Assembly (NCBI GenBank): GCA_910588245.1
Contig: CAJUQP010000020.1
Coordinates: forward strand, 1 to 56,374
Direction: 5' to 3'
Source of the DNA: an uncultured Muribaculaceae bacterium
GTDB taxonomy: Bacteria > Bacteroidota > Bacteroidia > Bacteroidales > Muribaculaceae
DNA: 56,374 nt
Shown one piece after another: positions 35,311-44,239 of this stretch. A program made the position numbers and the translations under genes. Below the pieces are notes generated by a model that ran no database searches, was not told the DNA's origin, and saw only the letters and a list, made by a program, of their open reading frames with translations. The number at the start of each line of letters is the position of its first letter. Positions within the stretch are counted from its first letter, which is position 1.

Positions 35311-36693
35311 TCAGAACATTGGATCCCAGGCGGGGAGAGCCACGGGTTTCTGCTTCAGGATGTCGAGCACCTTGGCAGGAGCGTATTTCTTATTGACCAC
35401 GAGGCGGAACATGTATTCGTCAAACCAGCGGTCGGTCATTATCAGGTGGCCGTTGTTGGCGCCGGGTCCCCAGCTGTTCTCCACCATCCATTTCGTCGGT
35501 TTGCCATTGGCGTCCAGGTCTACGGCCATCAGTGTCATCGCGTGGGTCGAGCCGCTGTCGAAGGTGCGGATGCGGTCGGCCTTGTCCATGCCGAAGGTCA
35601 CTCCGAAGAGGGAGTCATAGTCGAAATTGTCAGGATCGAGCAGGCCGAGCTCCCTGTTGAGGTTCTTGTTGACGTCGCATGAGAAATACATCATGTCGTC
35701 GCTCTTTATGCTGGCTATGGCCATCTCCTTGATATCCTCTATGGGGAGGTTGACGAATTTCCAGTTGCCCCCGTCGTAGATGTGGCGGTCGAGATCGATC
35801 TCATATAGCTTGTAGTACTCGCGTGTGGGATCGTTCATGAGCATTATGTAGTCGTCTTTCAGGTTGTTGCCGGCGAATTCCTTGTAGAACTGCTGCGGAG
35901 TGTAGGTCTTCTTGCTTACTACATTGCCTGATTTGTCCTTGAGTGTGTATGTGAATTCTGTCGGAGGCACGCCGAGAGTCAGGGCCAGCATACGGTAGAT
36001 CTCGGAGAGCATGGTTTCCTTCTCTGCCTTGATGGCCTTGGCCGAGGCCTTGTCGGCAGCCATGCGGCGCAGCTTCAGGCCGTCTTCACGCAGCTTGCGT
36101 GTGATAAGTTTGCGCAGTTTGGTCGTAGCGGAGCTTGAATGTGTCTCCACCATGGCGCCTTTGGGGACTACTCCATATTTCGAGAAATTGTCGGATATGC
36201 CTGTATACTGGCCACCGTCGCCTATGGGATGCTTGAATAGCCATTCCACGGTCTGGTTGTCCATCGGGAGCTTCGATGTGTCGATGATGCTCTGCAGGAA
36301 GAGGTTTGATTTTTCAAGCTGATCGTAGAAAAAGTTGTAGTTCTGCGAAAGCTCGAGTTCCGGAATGCCGTGTTCCTTCATTATCTGGGCGCGGAGCACG
36401 TTCAGACCGGTGAACAGCCAGCAGCGTCCCGACGATTTCTGGTTGGTGATTCCCTTGCTTTTCACCTTGTGTGTGAAATTGTCGTCTAAGCCGTTTTTGT
36501 TGTCGGCTGCCGTGGCGAGCACATCTATGTCGGTGCTGCGTAGGGCGTTGGAGATTGCCTTGTCGGCGGGAGTGTTCTTATAGGAAGCACGCAGGCGTTC
36601 CATCATGGCGTTGTCGATCCCTCCGTCGGGGGTCACCGCCCACCCTGAAGCGGCCAGGGCACATGTCATTACTGACAGTATGAAATTATTCAT
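35311..36693 (-). CDS. Aminopeptidase C / bleomycin hydrolase-type cysteine peptidase (C1B)
   Basis: A 460-residue papain-like peptidase. The catalytic triad is visible: Cys91 in QKSSGRCWLFTGLN, His384 in GSTHAMTLMAVD and Asn406 in VENSWG. The N-terminus (MNNFILSVMTCALAASGWA) looks like a signal peptide, so this form is probably exported, unlike the cytoplasmic PepC of Lactobacillales. Helical insertions between the Cys and His regions are normal for C1B. A single gene with its own promoter region; no partner evident. Confidence 0.92.
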   Translation of the reverse strand: MNNFILSVMTCALAASGWAVTPDGGIDNAMMERLRASYKNTPADKAISNALRSTDIDVLATAADNKNGLDDNFTHKVKSKGITNQKSSGRCWLFTGLNVLRAQIMKEHGIPELELSQNYNFFYDQLEKSNLFLQSIIDTSKLPMDNQTVEWLFKHPIGDGGQYTGISDNFSKYGVVPKGAMVETHSSSATTKLRKLITRKLREDGLKLRRMAADKASAKAIKAEKETMLSEIYRMLALTLGVPPTEFTYTLKDKSGNVVSKKTYTPQQFYKEFAGNNLKDDYIMLMNDPTREYYKLYEIDLDRHIYDGGNWKFVNLPIEDIKEMAIASIKSDDMMYFSCDVNKNLNRELGLLDPDNFDYDSLFGVTFGMDKADRIRTFDSGSTHAMTLMAVDLDANGKPTKWMVENSWGPGANNGHLIMTDRWFDEYMFRLVVNKKYAPAKVLDILKQKPVALPAWDPMF

Positions 36694-36793
36694 GATGCTG
36701 AAGTTTTAAGAATTCGATTCGCGAATTTAACAAAATTTTTTCATTTTGTAAATTATTCACACTGGTTTTTTGCGTGAAAGTGATGACTATATG

Positions 36794-36835
36794 GAAAAAA
36801 GATACTCCGGGAGGCGTTTCTGCTTCCCGGAGTAT
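36794..36835 (-). terminator. Terminator of the glp operon
   Basis: ATACTCCGGGA (36802-36812) pairs perfectly with 36825-36835. On the minus strand the stem is followed by CTTTTTT (A-run at 36795-36800). It lies 20 bases after the glpF stop. Confidence 0.85.
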
Positions 36836-36855
36836 GACTTGACCTTGTAAAGGGA

Positions 36856-37611
36856 TTATTGAATCAGCAGGCGGTATGCCCAGAAGACGAGCACTGCAAA
36901 GAGTGCGCCTACGATAGGGCCCGCTATAGGCACCCAGGCGTATTTCCACTGGCTGCTTCCCTTGCCTTTGATCGGGAGCAGATGATGGGCAAGGCGTGGG
37001 CCCAGGTCTCTGGCCGGATTGATGGCGTAGCCTGTGGTGCCTCCCAAGGCCATGCCGATCACCACCACGAGGAGAGCCACGGGGAGCGCGCCGATCGATC
37101 CGAGTCCTACGGCAGCCTTGTTGCCGTCTTCAGCGAGGAAGAGGATCACGAGGATAAGCACGAAGGTGCCGATCACCTCCGACAAGAAGTTCCGCTTAAG
37201 GTTGCGTATGGCGGGGATCGTGGCGAAGACTCCGAGTTTAGTGTCCTGATCGTCGGTGATGTCGAAGTGGTCTTTGTAGAACCAGTAGACGCACATCCCT
37301 CCGAGGAAGGCTCCGACAAGCTGAGATATTATGTAGGGCACGACCATGCTCCAGCTGAATTTCCCGGCAGTAGCCAGTCCGATTGTCACCGCCGGGTTGA
37401 GGTGGGCGCCGGTATATGGTCCTGCGATGAAGACTCCGCACATCACAGCCAGACCCCAGGCCAGGGTGACGGTGATCCAGCCTCCGCCATTACCTTTTGA
37501 TTTCCGCAGTGATGTGCATGCCACCACGCCGCAGCCGAGAAGGATCATGACGAATGTGCCGAGAAACTCGAAGAAACATTGCAGGAATATGGGTATTTCA
37601 AGTTCTTCCAT
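36856..37611 (-). CDS. glpF: Glycerol facilitator, MIP/aquaporin family
   Basis: A 251-residue membrane channel with six helices and the two half-helix motifs: HLNPAVTIG and INPARDLGPR. The Asp after the second NPAR is the aquaglyceroporin mark, so glycerol is the likely solute. It is the last gene of glpABCKF, separated from glpK by a 281-bp repeat region, then followed by a terminator. Confidence 0.94.
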   Translation of the reverse strand: MEELEIPIFLQCFFEFLGTFVMILLGCGVVACTSLRKSKGNGGGWITVTLAWGLAVMCGVFIAGPYTGAHLNPAVTIGLATAGKFSWSMVVPYIISQLVGAFLGGMCVYWFYKDHFDITDDQDTKLGVFATIPAIRNLKRNFLSEVIGTFVLILVILFLAEDGNKAAVGLGSIGALPVALLVVVIGMALGGTTGYAINPARDLGPRLAHHLLPIKGKGSSQWKYAWVPIAGPIVGALFAVLVFWAYRLLIQ

Positions 37612-37892
37612 GGCTTTTAAAGGTTTAAAGGTTAAAGGTTAAAGGTTAAAGGTTAAAGGTTTAGAGTTAAAGGTTTAGGGTTGAGGGTTTAGGGTTTAGG
37701 GTTAAAGGTTTAGGGTTGAGGGTTTAGGGTTTAGGGTTTAGGGTTTTGAATTTTAGGATTAAATGACAGATGGCAGGGATTTTGATCTTTATCCTTCACT
37801 CTTTAACCATTAATACTTTAACCATTAATGCTTTAAACTTTAACCATTAATGCTTTAACCTTTAACCTTTAATGCTTTAACCTTTTACTTGC
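37612..37892. repeat. Mirrored telomere-like low-complexity repeat inside the glp operon
   Basis: From left to right: GGTTAAAGGTTAAA units, then about 14 units of the type GGGTTTA or GGGTTGA (TTTAGGG-like), a short unique stretch near 37742-37795, then CTTTAACCATTAATG units. The two sides are inverted to each other, as in 33071-33300. No gene is seen. It separates glpK from glpF. Confidence 0.75.
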
Positions 37893-39374
37893 TTACGACA
37901 TGACTCTCTTCACCGCGTTGTGCCAGCCGGCGAGTTGCTGCTCCACTTTCTTGTGGTCTTCCACGGGAGAGAACTCATGTTCTATCTTCCATTGGGAGTT
38001 GATCTGGTCGATGCTGTCCCAGAATCCGACACCGAGGCCTGCGAGATAGGCCGCTCCCACCGCCGTGGTCTCGGTGATGACCGGCCGGAGCACCTGGGTG
38101 GCGAGTATATCGCTTTGGAACTGCATCAGCAGATTGTTGCGTGAGGCGCCACCGTCTACCTTGAGGTTGGCTATCGGAAGTCCGCAGTCGCGCTCCATGG
38201 CCTTCACTATGTCGTAGGTCTGATAGGCTATTCCCTCGAGGGCCGCCCGGGCGATATGGGCTATTGTCGTGCCTCTCGATATTTCCGATATCGCGCCGCG
38301 GGCATACTGGTCCCAGTAGGGGGCTCCGAGTCCGGTGAGTGCCGGCACGAAATATACTCCGTCGGTGTCGGGCACCGATGCCGCGAGCTCTTCAACCTCC
38401 GACGAGGAGGTGATGCAGTGCAGACCGTCGCGAAGCCATTGCACCACCGATCCGCCTACGAATATCGAGCCTTCGAGCGCGTAGGTCACCTTGTCGCCTA
38501 TCTGCCAGGCTATGGTCGAGAGCAGACGGTTCTTGGAGATTATCGGTTTGTCGCCTGTGTTCATGAGCAGGAAGCAACCTGTGCCGTAGGTGTTCTTCAC
38601 AGCCCCCGGTTGCACGCACATCTGCCCGAAGAGCGCGGCCTGCTGGTCGCCGGCCACACCCGCGATGGGTATGGCATGGGCGAAAAGTGTAGTCTTGGTG
38701 TAGGCCATCACGCCGCTGCTCGGCCTGACCTCAGGCATCATGGAGCGCGGTATGCCGAACAGGTCGAGAAGTTCGTCGTCCCATTGCAATGTGTTGATGT
38801 TGAAGAGCATGGTTCTCGCCGCGTTGGTCACGTCGGTGACGTGCACTTCGTTGTGTGTCAGGCATGATATGAGCCATGTGTCGACGGTGCCGAATTTCAG
38901 CTTTCCGGCTTTGGCGAGCTCACGCGCCCCCTTCACGTGGTGCAATATCCATCTTATCTTGGTGGCGCTGAAATATGCGTCGATGATAAGCCCTGTCTTC
39001 TGCTGGATCATGTCGGCATAGCCCGCGGCACGTAGTTGGTCGCAGTATTCCGATGTGCGGCGGTCTTGCCAGACGATGGCGTTATAGACGGGTTCGCCGG
39101 TCTCGGCGTTCCATACGATGGTAGTCTCTCTCTGGTTGGTGATTCCGATGGCGGCTATGTCGAGACCGTTGATCCCTATCTTTGATATGGCCTCGGCGAT
39201 CACCGACGCCTGCGAGCCCCATATCTCATGAGGATCGTGCTCCACCCATCCCGATTTCGGGAATATCTGTGGGAATTCATGTTGTGCGGTTGAGCGGATG
39301 TTGCCTTCATGGTCGAACACTATCGCGCGGCTGCTGCTTGTGCCCTGGTCGAGAGCGAGAATGTATTTTTCCAT
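37893..39374 (-). CDS. glpK: Glycerol kinase
   Basis: A 493-residue FGGY-family kinase making glycerol 3-phosphate. The N-terminal ATP-site motif is ILALDQGTSSSRAIVFDHEG; the substrate region is GWVEHDPHEIW; the family signatures GITNQRETTIVW and GDQQAALFGQ are present, and VDGGASRNNLLMQFQSD near the C-terminus is the second FGGY motif. Length is normal. It follows glpC by 18 bases. Confidence 0.97.
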   Translation of the reverse strand: MEKYILALDQGTSSSRAIVFDHEGNIRSTAQHEFPQIFPKSGWVEHDPHEIWGSQASVIAEAISKIGINGLDIAAIGITNQRETTIVWNAETGEPVYNAIVWQDRRTSEYCDQLRAAGYADMIQQKTGLIIDAYFSATKIRWILHHVKGARELAKAGKLKFGTVDTWLISCLTHNEVHVTDVTNAARTMLFNINTLQWDDELLDLFGIPRSMMPEVRPSSGVMAYTKTTLFAHAIPIAGVAGDQQAALFGQMCVQPGAVKNTYGTGCFLLMNTGDKPIISKNRLLSTIAWQIGDKVTYALEGSIFVGGSVVQWLRDGLHCITSSSEVEELAASVPDTDGVYFVPALTGLGAPYWDQYARGAISEISRGTTIAHIARAALEGIAYQTYDIVKAMERDCGLPIANLKVDGGASRNNLLMQFQSDILATQVLRPVITETTAVGAAYLAGLGVGFWDSIDQINSQWKIEHEFSPVEDHKKVEQQLAGWHNAVKRVMS

Positions 39375-39392
39375 AGTGATATCTTTTTGAGT

Positions 39393-40640
39393 CTATAAAT
39401 TGGCACGTTGTGTGGCTTCCACGTCGATAGCCTCCGCCAGGACGGATATGGGGTTGAGCACCTCCACACCGGTCGACATCTCGATCTGCCATTTGCAGGT
39501 CTCGCAGTCGCAGGCCACGAAGTCGCATCCGCTCTGCAGTATATCCTTGAAAAGCGGGGCGCCGATGGCCTGCGAGTAGTCGTAATACTCTTTTTTGAAT
39601 CCGTAGGTGCCGGCTATGCCGCAGCAGTGTGAGATAAGATTGATGAATTCCACTCCGGGAATCATGCGCAGAAGAGATGTGGAGCAGATTGTCCATCCGA
39701 GTTTCTCCATGTGGCATGGCACGTGGTAGGCTATCTTCTTGCGGTAGTCGCTGCGGAACACCAGCTTCCCTTTCCCGCTGTCTATTAGGTCGTAGATGAA
39801 GCGGGTGGCGAGCATTATGCTGTCTCTCACGTCGGCGTTGTCGAGGCCCAGCACGTGAGGATACTCGTCGCGCATGGTGAAGCAGCAGGTCGAGGAGGTG
39901 GCGATCACGTCGTCGCCCGCCGCCACGGCCTTGCGTATGGCCTTGAGGTTCTTCTCGCCGTCGCGCGTGGCTTCGTCAACACAGCGGTTGGCGATCTTGG
40001 CCACACCGCAGCATTTCTCATGGTCGAGAAGGCGCACGCCATAGCCCAAGGCGTTCATCACCTTTATCAGGTCTTTGCCGAGCTGCGGATAGTTGTAGTT
40101 CACGTAGCAGCCGTGGAAGTAAGACACGGTCTTTCCGAATGACTCCTGTTGCCTGGCGGCATGCCTCCTGTACCAGGTCTCGAATCTTTCGGAGGCGTAT
40201 TTAGGGAACGTGCGGCGGTCGTCGATCTTCAGCACCTTGTCCATGATGAGTTTCACGGGGCGCAGGCCGAGTGTGAAATTCACCAGCGGGGCCATCGTCG
40301 TGGCCATGGTGCCCATGGCGTCGGTGTCGGCGAGCATCGAGTCGCGCAGCGACGGTCTTCCTTTGGCATATTTTATCCTGGCCGACTGTATGATGTCGCC
40401 GATCTTCACATTGTTGGGGCATGCCACCTCGCAGCGCTTGCAGTTGAGGCAGTATTTCAGCGCCTCATCGTAGAAATACGGGCGTTTGAGGCGGTAGCGC
40501 TCGCCGTCCGGACCGGCCTGTTTCGGCCCCGGGTAGTCGGGGTTGACGGCCGTGACCGGACAATAGACCGTGCATATGGTGCATTTGATACACGACTCGA
40601 AATTGTTGTCGCTTATGTTCTGTTGTTGGAGGTCCATCAT
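39393..40640 (-). CDS. glpC: Anaerobic glycerol-3-phosphate dehydrogenase subunit C
   Basis: A 415-residue iron-sulfur subunit that anchors GlpAB and passes electrons to quinone. Two 4Fe-4S motifs are near the N-terminus: CIKCTICTVYCP (about residues 16-27) and CLNCKRCEVACP (about 60-71). Two cysteine-rich CCG-type domains follow, with HGCYVNYNYPQLGK ... EKCCG and HVPCHMEKLGW ... SHCCGIAGTYGFK. The start is one of two adjacent ATG codons (40640 or 40637). It follows glpB by 50 bases. Confidence 0.93.
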   Translation of the reverse strand: MMDLQQQNISDNNFESCIKCTICTVYCPVTAVNPDYPGPKQAGPDGERYRLKRPYFYDEALKYCLNCKRCEVACPNNVKIGDIIQSARIKYAKGRPSLRDSMLADTDAMGTMATTMAPLVNFTLGLRPVKLIMDKVLKIDDRRTFPKYASERFETWYRRHAARQQESFGKTVSYFHGCYVNYNYPQLGKDLIKVMNALGYGVRLLDHEKCCGVAKIANRCVDEATRDGEKNLKAIRKAVAAGDDVIATSSTCCFTMRDEYPHVLGLDNADVRDSIMLATRFIYDLIDSGKGKLVFRSDYRKKIAYHVPCHMEKLGWTICSTSLLRMIPGVEFINLISHCCGIAGTYGFKKEYYDYSQAIGAPLFKDILQSGCDFVACDCETCKWQIEMSTGVEVLNPISVLAEAIDVEATQRANL

Positions 40641-40690
40641 GGCTGTTGCTTTTTGAGAGTGGTTGGTAGGGTCGCTTCCCGGGAAGGCGG

Positions 40691-41929
40691 TCAGACTATT
40701 CGCGAGGCGGCGCTCAGGGCCGTGGCCAGGGTGATACCTGCCCCGCACCCCTCTTTCAGGGCGTTGAAGCCGGCCAACAGGGCACCTGTGGCGTAGAGAT
40801 TCTCTATGGTGGTCCCCTCTTTCGAGGGGCGGAAGAGGCTGTCGGTGATCACTCCGAAGGCCATATACGGCTGGGGTGCGTAGAAATCCTCGTCATACCA
40901 GAGTTCGCGTCCGCCGTCGACGTTGAGGTCGAGTCCGAACACCGGTTCGTAGATGCGCTCTATGTTGGCTATAAGGCCGTGGCCGAAGAAGCTCCCCGTT
41001 GAGATCACGTAATTCTCCGCCTCCAGCGAGAGGTTGCCGAAGTTGCGGGTGAAGATGCGTCTCACCCGGTTCCCCTCGATCTCGCCGCGCTCCACGGTGT
41101 CGCCCGGCATGAAAGTGCCCCCGAGCCGTATGAAGAGGTCGCGCAGGCTCAACTGGCATCTCACGCCCGGCACTGAGGCCGGCGTGGTGGCTATGAAATG
41201 GACGGGAGTTTCGACCGTCTGGCGGAAGCGCTCCACGGGTTTGTCGCTGAATATGCCGAGCACTGCCGGCATGATGACCATGTCGGCGCCGCGTGCCACG
41301 AGGTCGGTTTGCCGCGCGAGGCCGTCGATGGCGGCTCCTGTCAGCGTGCGCGACATGTTGGTGGCCCTCATCTCGGTGGTGCTCCTGCGCAGTGTCTCAA
41401 GCTGGGGTATGTCGATCTCTGCGGTATAGACATCCGCACCGTGGGCCGCGAGTCCGTATTTCAGGAAACGGGGGAAGAAATCGATGAATCCCCGTATGTT
41501 GACTATGGCTATCCTTTTTCCCTTTAGTTGCGAGGGGTCGTCGAGGGTGAGGTAGTCGTCGAGGGTGAGCCATGCCGGCTTGAAAAAACCGAGCGGTGTG
41601 AGCCGGTAGTGGTTGCGTTCCAGGGTGCCGCGCACCTTTATGCCCGCCTCGCCCAGGAGCGGGGCCACGCGCGACAGCAACCGGGGTAACTTCTCGAGCC
41701 CGATCTTGCGGTAGGGGTGAGATGTAGGCAGTGCGCGGGCTGCCGCCAACGGTTTGTCGATCACTGTCGCTCCGCCGCTCTCGCCGAGAAACTCGAACGA
41801 CCCCGACCAGAAATGCAACGCGCTCTGCCCGGCCGAGACTATGGCCGTGTTGCGTCCGGCTTTCTGCGACTCTATGGCGGCCACCAGTCCGCTGAGTCCG
41901 CCTCCTATTATTATATTGTCGAATCTCAT
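40691..41929 (-). CDS. glpB: Anaerobic glycerol-3-phosphate dehydrogenase subunit B
   Basis: A 412-residue FAD/NAD-binding-fold protein. The N-terminus MRFDNIIIGGGLSGLVAAIE has the GxGxxG dinucleotide motif, and SAGQSALHFWSGSFEFLGE is typical of GlpB. The end ATGALLAGFNALKEGCGAGI is the second flavin-binding segment. GlpB forms the complex with GlpA and GlpC. A 106-bp repeat-bearing gap separates it from glpA. Confidence 0.92.
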   Translation of the reverse strand: MRFDNIIIGGGLSGLVAAIESQKAGRNTAIVSAGQSALHFWSGSFEFLGESGGATVIDKPLAAARALPTSHPYRKIGLEKLPRLLSRVAPLLGEAGIKVRGTLERNHYRLTPLGFFKPAWLTLDDYLTLDDPSQLKGKRIAIVNIRGFIDFFPRFLKYGLAAHGADVYTAEIDIPQLETLRRSTTEMRATNMSRTLTGAAIDGLARQTDLVARGADMVIMPAVLGIFSDKPVERFRQTVETPVHFIATTPASVPGVRCQLSLRDLFIRLGGTFMPGDTVERGEIEGNRVRRIFTRNFGNLSLEAENYVISTGSFFGHGLIANIERIYEPVFGLDLNVDGGRELWYDEDFYAPQPYMAFGVITDSLFRPSKEGTTIENLYATGALLAGFNALKEGCGAGITLATALSAASRIV

Positions 41930-41935
41930 AAGAAG

Positions 41936-42033
41936 CTATTCGAATTTTGAATTTTGAATTTTGGATTTTGAATGATTCATTATGCAATTCAAATTATGCA
42001 GTATGCACTATGCATTATGAATTAGGCATTATG
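41936..42033. repeat. AT-rich low-complexity repeat between glpA and glpB
   Basis: First GAATTTTGAATTTTG units, then ATTATGCA / AGTATGCA / ACTATGCATT units. No gene. Unlike the GGTTAAAG arrays it is AT-rich, but it too lies within the operon. Confidence 0.7.
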
Positions 42034-42035
42034 CA

Positions 42036-43664
42036 TCACTCGCTCTTCTCCGGAGTGGCCGTAAGCCCCATCACCCCCTGGTAGAGCCAGGAGGTGAACT
42101 GCACCTCGCAGAGCGTCTCTCCCCAGCACACGGGATACATGCCGTGCCATCGCTCGTCCATGAACGATGCGAGGTCGTCGAGACTGCGCCGGGGGCAGCC
42201 GTCATGGCGTTCAAGCAGTCCGGCTCCGCGGCACGCGCAGAGTTCACCCTGGCATGTGCCCATGCCGAGTCGTGTCCGTCGCCGCAGGTTGATGAGGTTG
42301 TGCACGTGCAGCTCCTCGATGGCATAGTTCACCTCAGCCACGCTGACCTGCTCGCATTCGCACACCAGCGCGTCGTCGGCCTCGTCGCGGGCCTTTATCT
42401 TGCCGCTCCAGCTGCCGTGGCGCCCCTCTGCGGCTTTCTGTTCGGTGCTCAGCTCAATGATGTGGGCGCGTCGCTCCTCGTCTTTGGCGTCAGGCTCCGA
42501 ACCCGGGAGGGGCACTTCGGCCGTCTCGCAGGGCTTGTCGACGCCGAGCTTCCGGCATGCGAGGTCGGTGGCCTCCTGCGCCATGAGGCGGTAGGTCATG
42601 AGTTTTCCTCCGGTTATGGTTATGAATCCCTCCAGCCCGTCGCGCACGGCATGGTCAAGGCAGACGATGCCGCGCGATATGCTGCGCCCCGTGGGGTCGT
42701 TGTCGGCGGCTACGAGGGGTCTTACGCCGGCGTATGCGCGGAGCACGCGGGTCCATCCCAGTGCCGGTGAGAGCTTTATTCCCTCGCGGAGCAGAAGGTC
42801 TACCTCTCCCGGGGTGACATCCATCTTGTCGATCTGGTCGAATGGTATGCGTGTGGAGGTGGTGCCGATCACGCATATGGTGTCGCCCGGCACGAGAATG
42901 TCGGCGTCCGCGGGCTTGCGGCAGCGGTTTATCACCATGTTGTTGACGCGGTGTCCGAAGATAAGGAGAGCCCCTTTCGCGGGATACATGTTGACGGTCA
43001 CTCCCGCGAGCTCCGCAACATGATGTCCCCAGATGCCGGCGGCGTTGATTGTCACGCGCCCGTAGACGCTCGATTCCTCACCCGTGCGGCGGCTCCTGAT
43101 CCTCACCCCCGTTATCCTATCTCCTTCGCGCTCGAAGCCCACCACCTCGTGATATGTTATGATGTCGGCGCCGTTCATGCGCGCGGCCAGCACATTGGCC
43201 GTGGTGAGGCGGAACGGATCTATCGATCCGTCGGGCACCTTCACGGCGCCGATTATGTCGGGATTGACTGCCGGCTCCATCCTCACGGCCTCCCCGGGGT
43301 CGAGTTCATCGGCATGTATGCCGGCCTTCAGGCAGTCTTGTATGAACGCCCTCTGATAGTCGAGCGAATCCTCCGGGAGGGTGACGAAGAGGCCTCCCGT
43401 GTCTTCCACGCAATGGCGTGCTATGCGTTTCAGGATAATATTCTCCTTTATGCACTCCGCGGCCGATTCAGGATCGGTGTGGGCATAGCGTGCTCCGCTG
43501 TGGAGCAGACCGTGGTTGCGCCCTGTGGCTCCGGCTGTGAAGTCGAGGCGCTCAATCAGTAGCGTCTTCAGGCCACGCATGGCGCAGTCGCGCGCCGTGC
43601 CGGCACCGGTGGCGCCGCCTCCTATTATAATTACGTCATATTCTTTCTGGGCAGTGTTTTTCAT
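42036..43664 (-). CDS. glpA: Anaerobic glycerol-3-phosphate dehydrogenase subunit A
   Basis: A 542-residue FAD-dependent catalytic subunit that oxidises glycerol 3-phosphate to dihydroxyacetone phosphate. FAD motif: YDVIIIGGGATGAGTARDC (about 9-27), then RNHGLLHSGARYAHTDPESA. The C-terminal BFD-like [2Fe-2S] domain is present: LVCECEQVSVAEV and GMGTCQGELCACR, four cysteines in a CxC plus CxxxxC pattern. First gene of the operon glpA-B-C-K-F. Its 5' leader (43665-44059) is long and rich in inverted repeats, and the best promoter lies inside the putative invertible segment at 44090-44122. Confidence 0.94.
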   Translation of the reverse strand: MKNTAQKEYDVIIIGGGATGAGTARDCAMRGLKTLLIERLDFTAGATGRNHGLLHSGARYAHTDPESAAECIKENIILKRIARHCVEDTGGLFVTLPEDSLDYQRAFIQDCLKAGIHADELDPGEAVRMEPAVNPDIIGAVKVPDGSIDPFRLTTANVLAARMNGADIITYHEVVGFEREGDRITGVRIRSRRTGEESSVYGRVTINAAGIWGHHVAELAGVTVNMYPAKGALLIFGHRVNNMVINRCRKPADADILVPGDTICVIGTTSTRIPFDQIDKMDVTPGEVDLLLREGIKLSPALGWTRVLRAYAGVRPLVAADNDPTGRSISRGIVCLDHAVRDGLEGFITITGGKLMTYRLMAQEATDLACRKLGVDKPCETAEVPLPGSEPDAKDEERRAHIIELSTEQKAAEGRHGSWSGKIKARDEADDALVCECEQVSVAEVNYAIEELHVHNLINLRRRTRLGMGTCQGELCACRGAGLLERHDGCPRRSLDDLASFMDERWHGMYPVCWGETLCEVQFTSWLYQGVMGLTATPEKSE

Positions 43665-43834
43665 AGCGTCCGGTTCTTGAGATGATGTTGGCCCGTCCTT
43701 CTCCTGATGGACAGCGCCTTTAAAACAATAACAACCCTCTGTCGCTAAGGTTTGTGCCGGGAGATGATATTGATGCTTTCCTAACCGCTGAGTCTCTCTC
43801 TGTCCGTATCCACGTATAAAAAGCAGTCAAATAC

Positions 43835-44034
43835 AGGTGCTCAGTTGCGTAGCTCTGGGACAGCGGCTTTCCAGCCGCTGCGCCGGTGCACAGCCGTCAA
43901 GTACAGGTGCACAGCTGTCAAACCCCAAGTCTAAATAAGCCCTGCGTATGGTAGTCTGAAATGGTTTTTGCCGATTGTGCACCTGTTCTGCGGCTGGAAA
44001 GCCGCAGACCCATAGCTAACGCATCTGTGCACCC
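43835..44034. repeat. Long inverted repeat and direct repeats in the glpA leader
   Basis: 43835-43892 and 43977-44034 are imperfect inverted copies: both carry CGGCTTTCCAGCCG (the second on the opposite strand), flanked by GCGTAGCTCTGGG / GCGTTAGCTATGGG and ending in GGTGCACAG-like sequence. A shorter direct repeat, GTCAAATACAGGTGCTCAG (43826-43844) and GTCAAGTACAGGTGCACAG (43896-43914), is superimposed. Each arm also has its own hairpin (CAGCGGCTTTCCAGCCGCTG). No gene. It may be a leader structure or a decayed mobile element. Confidence 0.55.
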
Positions 44035-44089
44035 GGTGCAGGGGGTAGGATAAAAAATACCCTCTCTTACTAAGAGAGGGAACTCACTG

Positions 44090-44122
44090 CAAAGATAGTG
44101 TTTTTTAGAAGATTATACAAAA
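44090..44122 (-). promoter_or_regulatory. Strong promoter facing glpA, inside the putative invertible segment
   Basis: On the minus strand TTTTG (44118-44122), a 20-base spacer and TATCTTTG (44090-44097) give a full Bacteroidetes consensus. It fires leftwards across the left repeat towards glpA, with a leader of about 420 bases. Confidence 0.6.
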
Positions 44123-44231
44123 CAATCTCAAAAAAATTTAATCGGAACATCCATTTTTAACATTTCAATCGAAATAAGCACCGATATACTTTTAAATAAA
44201 GGTTGCGATATGTCGCTATCTCTAAGCCAAT

Positions 44232-44239
44232 TACATTTG
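44232..44239 (+). promoter_or_regulatory. -7 box facing the fimbrial operon
   Basis: TACATTTG matches TAnnTTTG and points right, 118 bases before the first fimbrial ATG and 27 bases before the right repeat. No good -33 element is seen at 19-21 bases upstream, so it is predicted to be weaker than the leftward promoter. Confidence 0.4.

Noticed and set aside
37640..37745. Telomere or linear-replicon end
   Set aside because: The GGGTTTA units are internal, between two genes of the same operon, with normal sequence on both sides.
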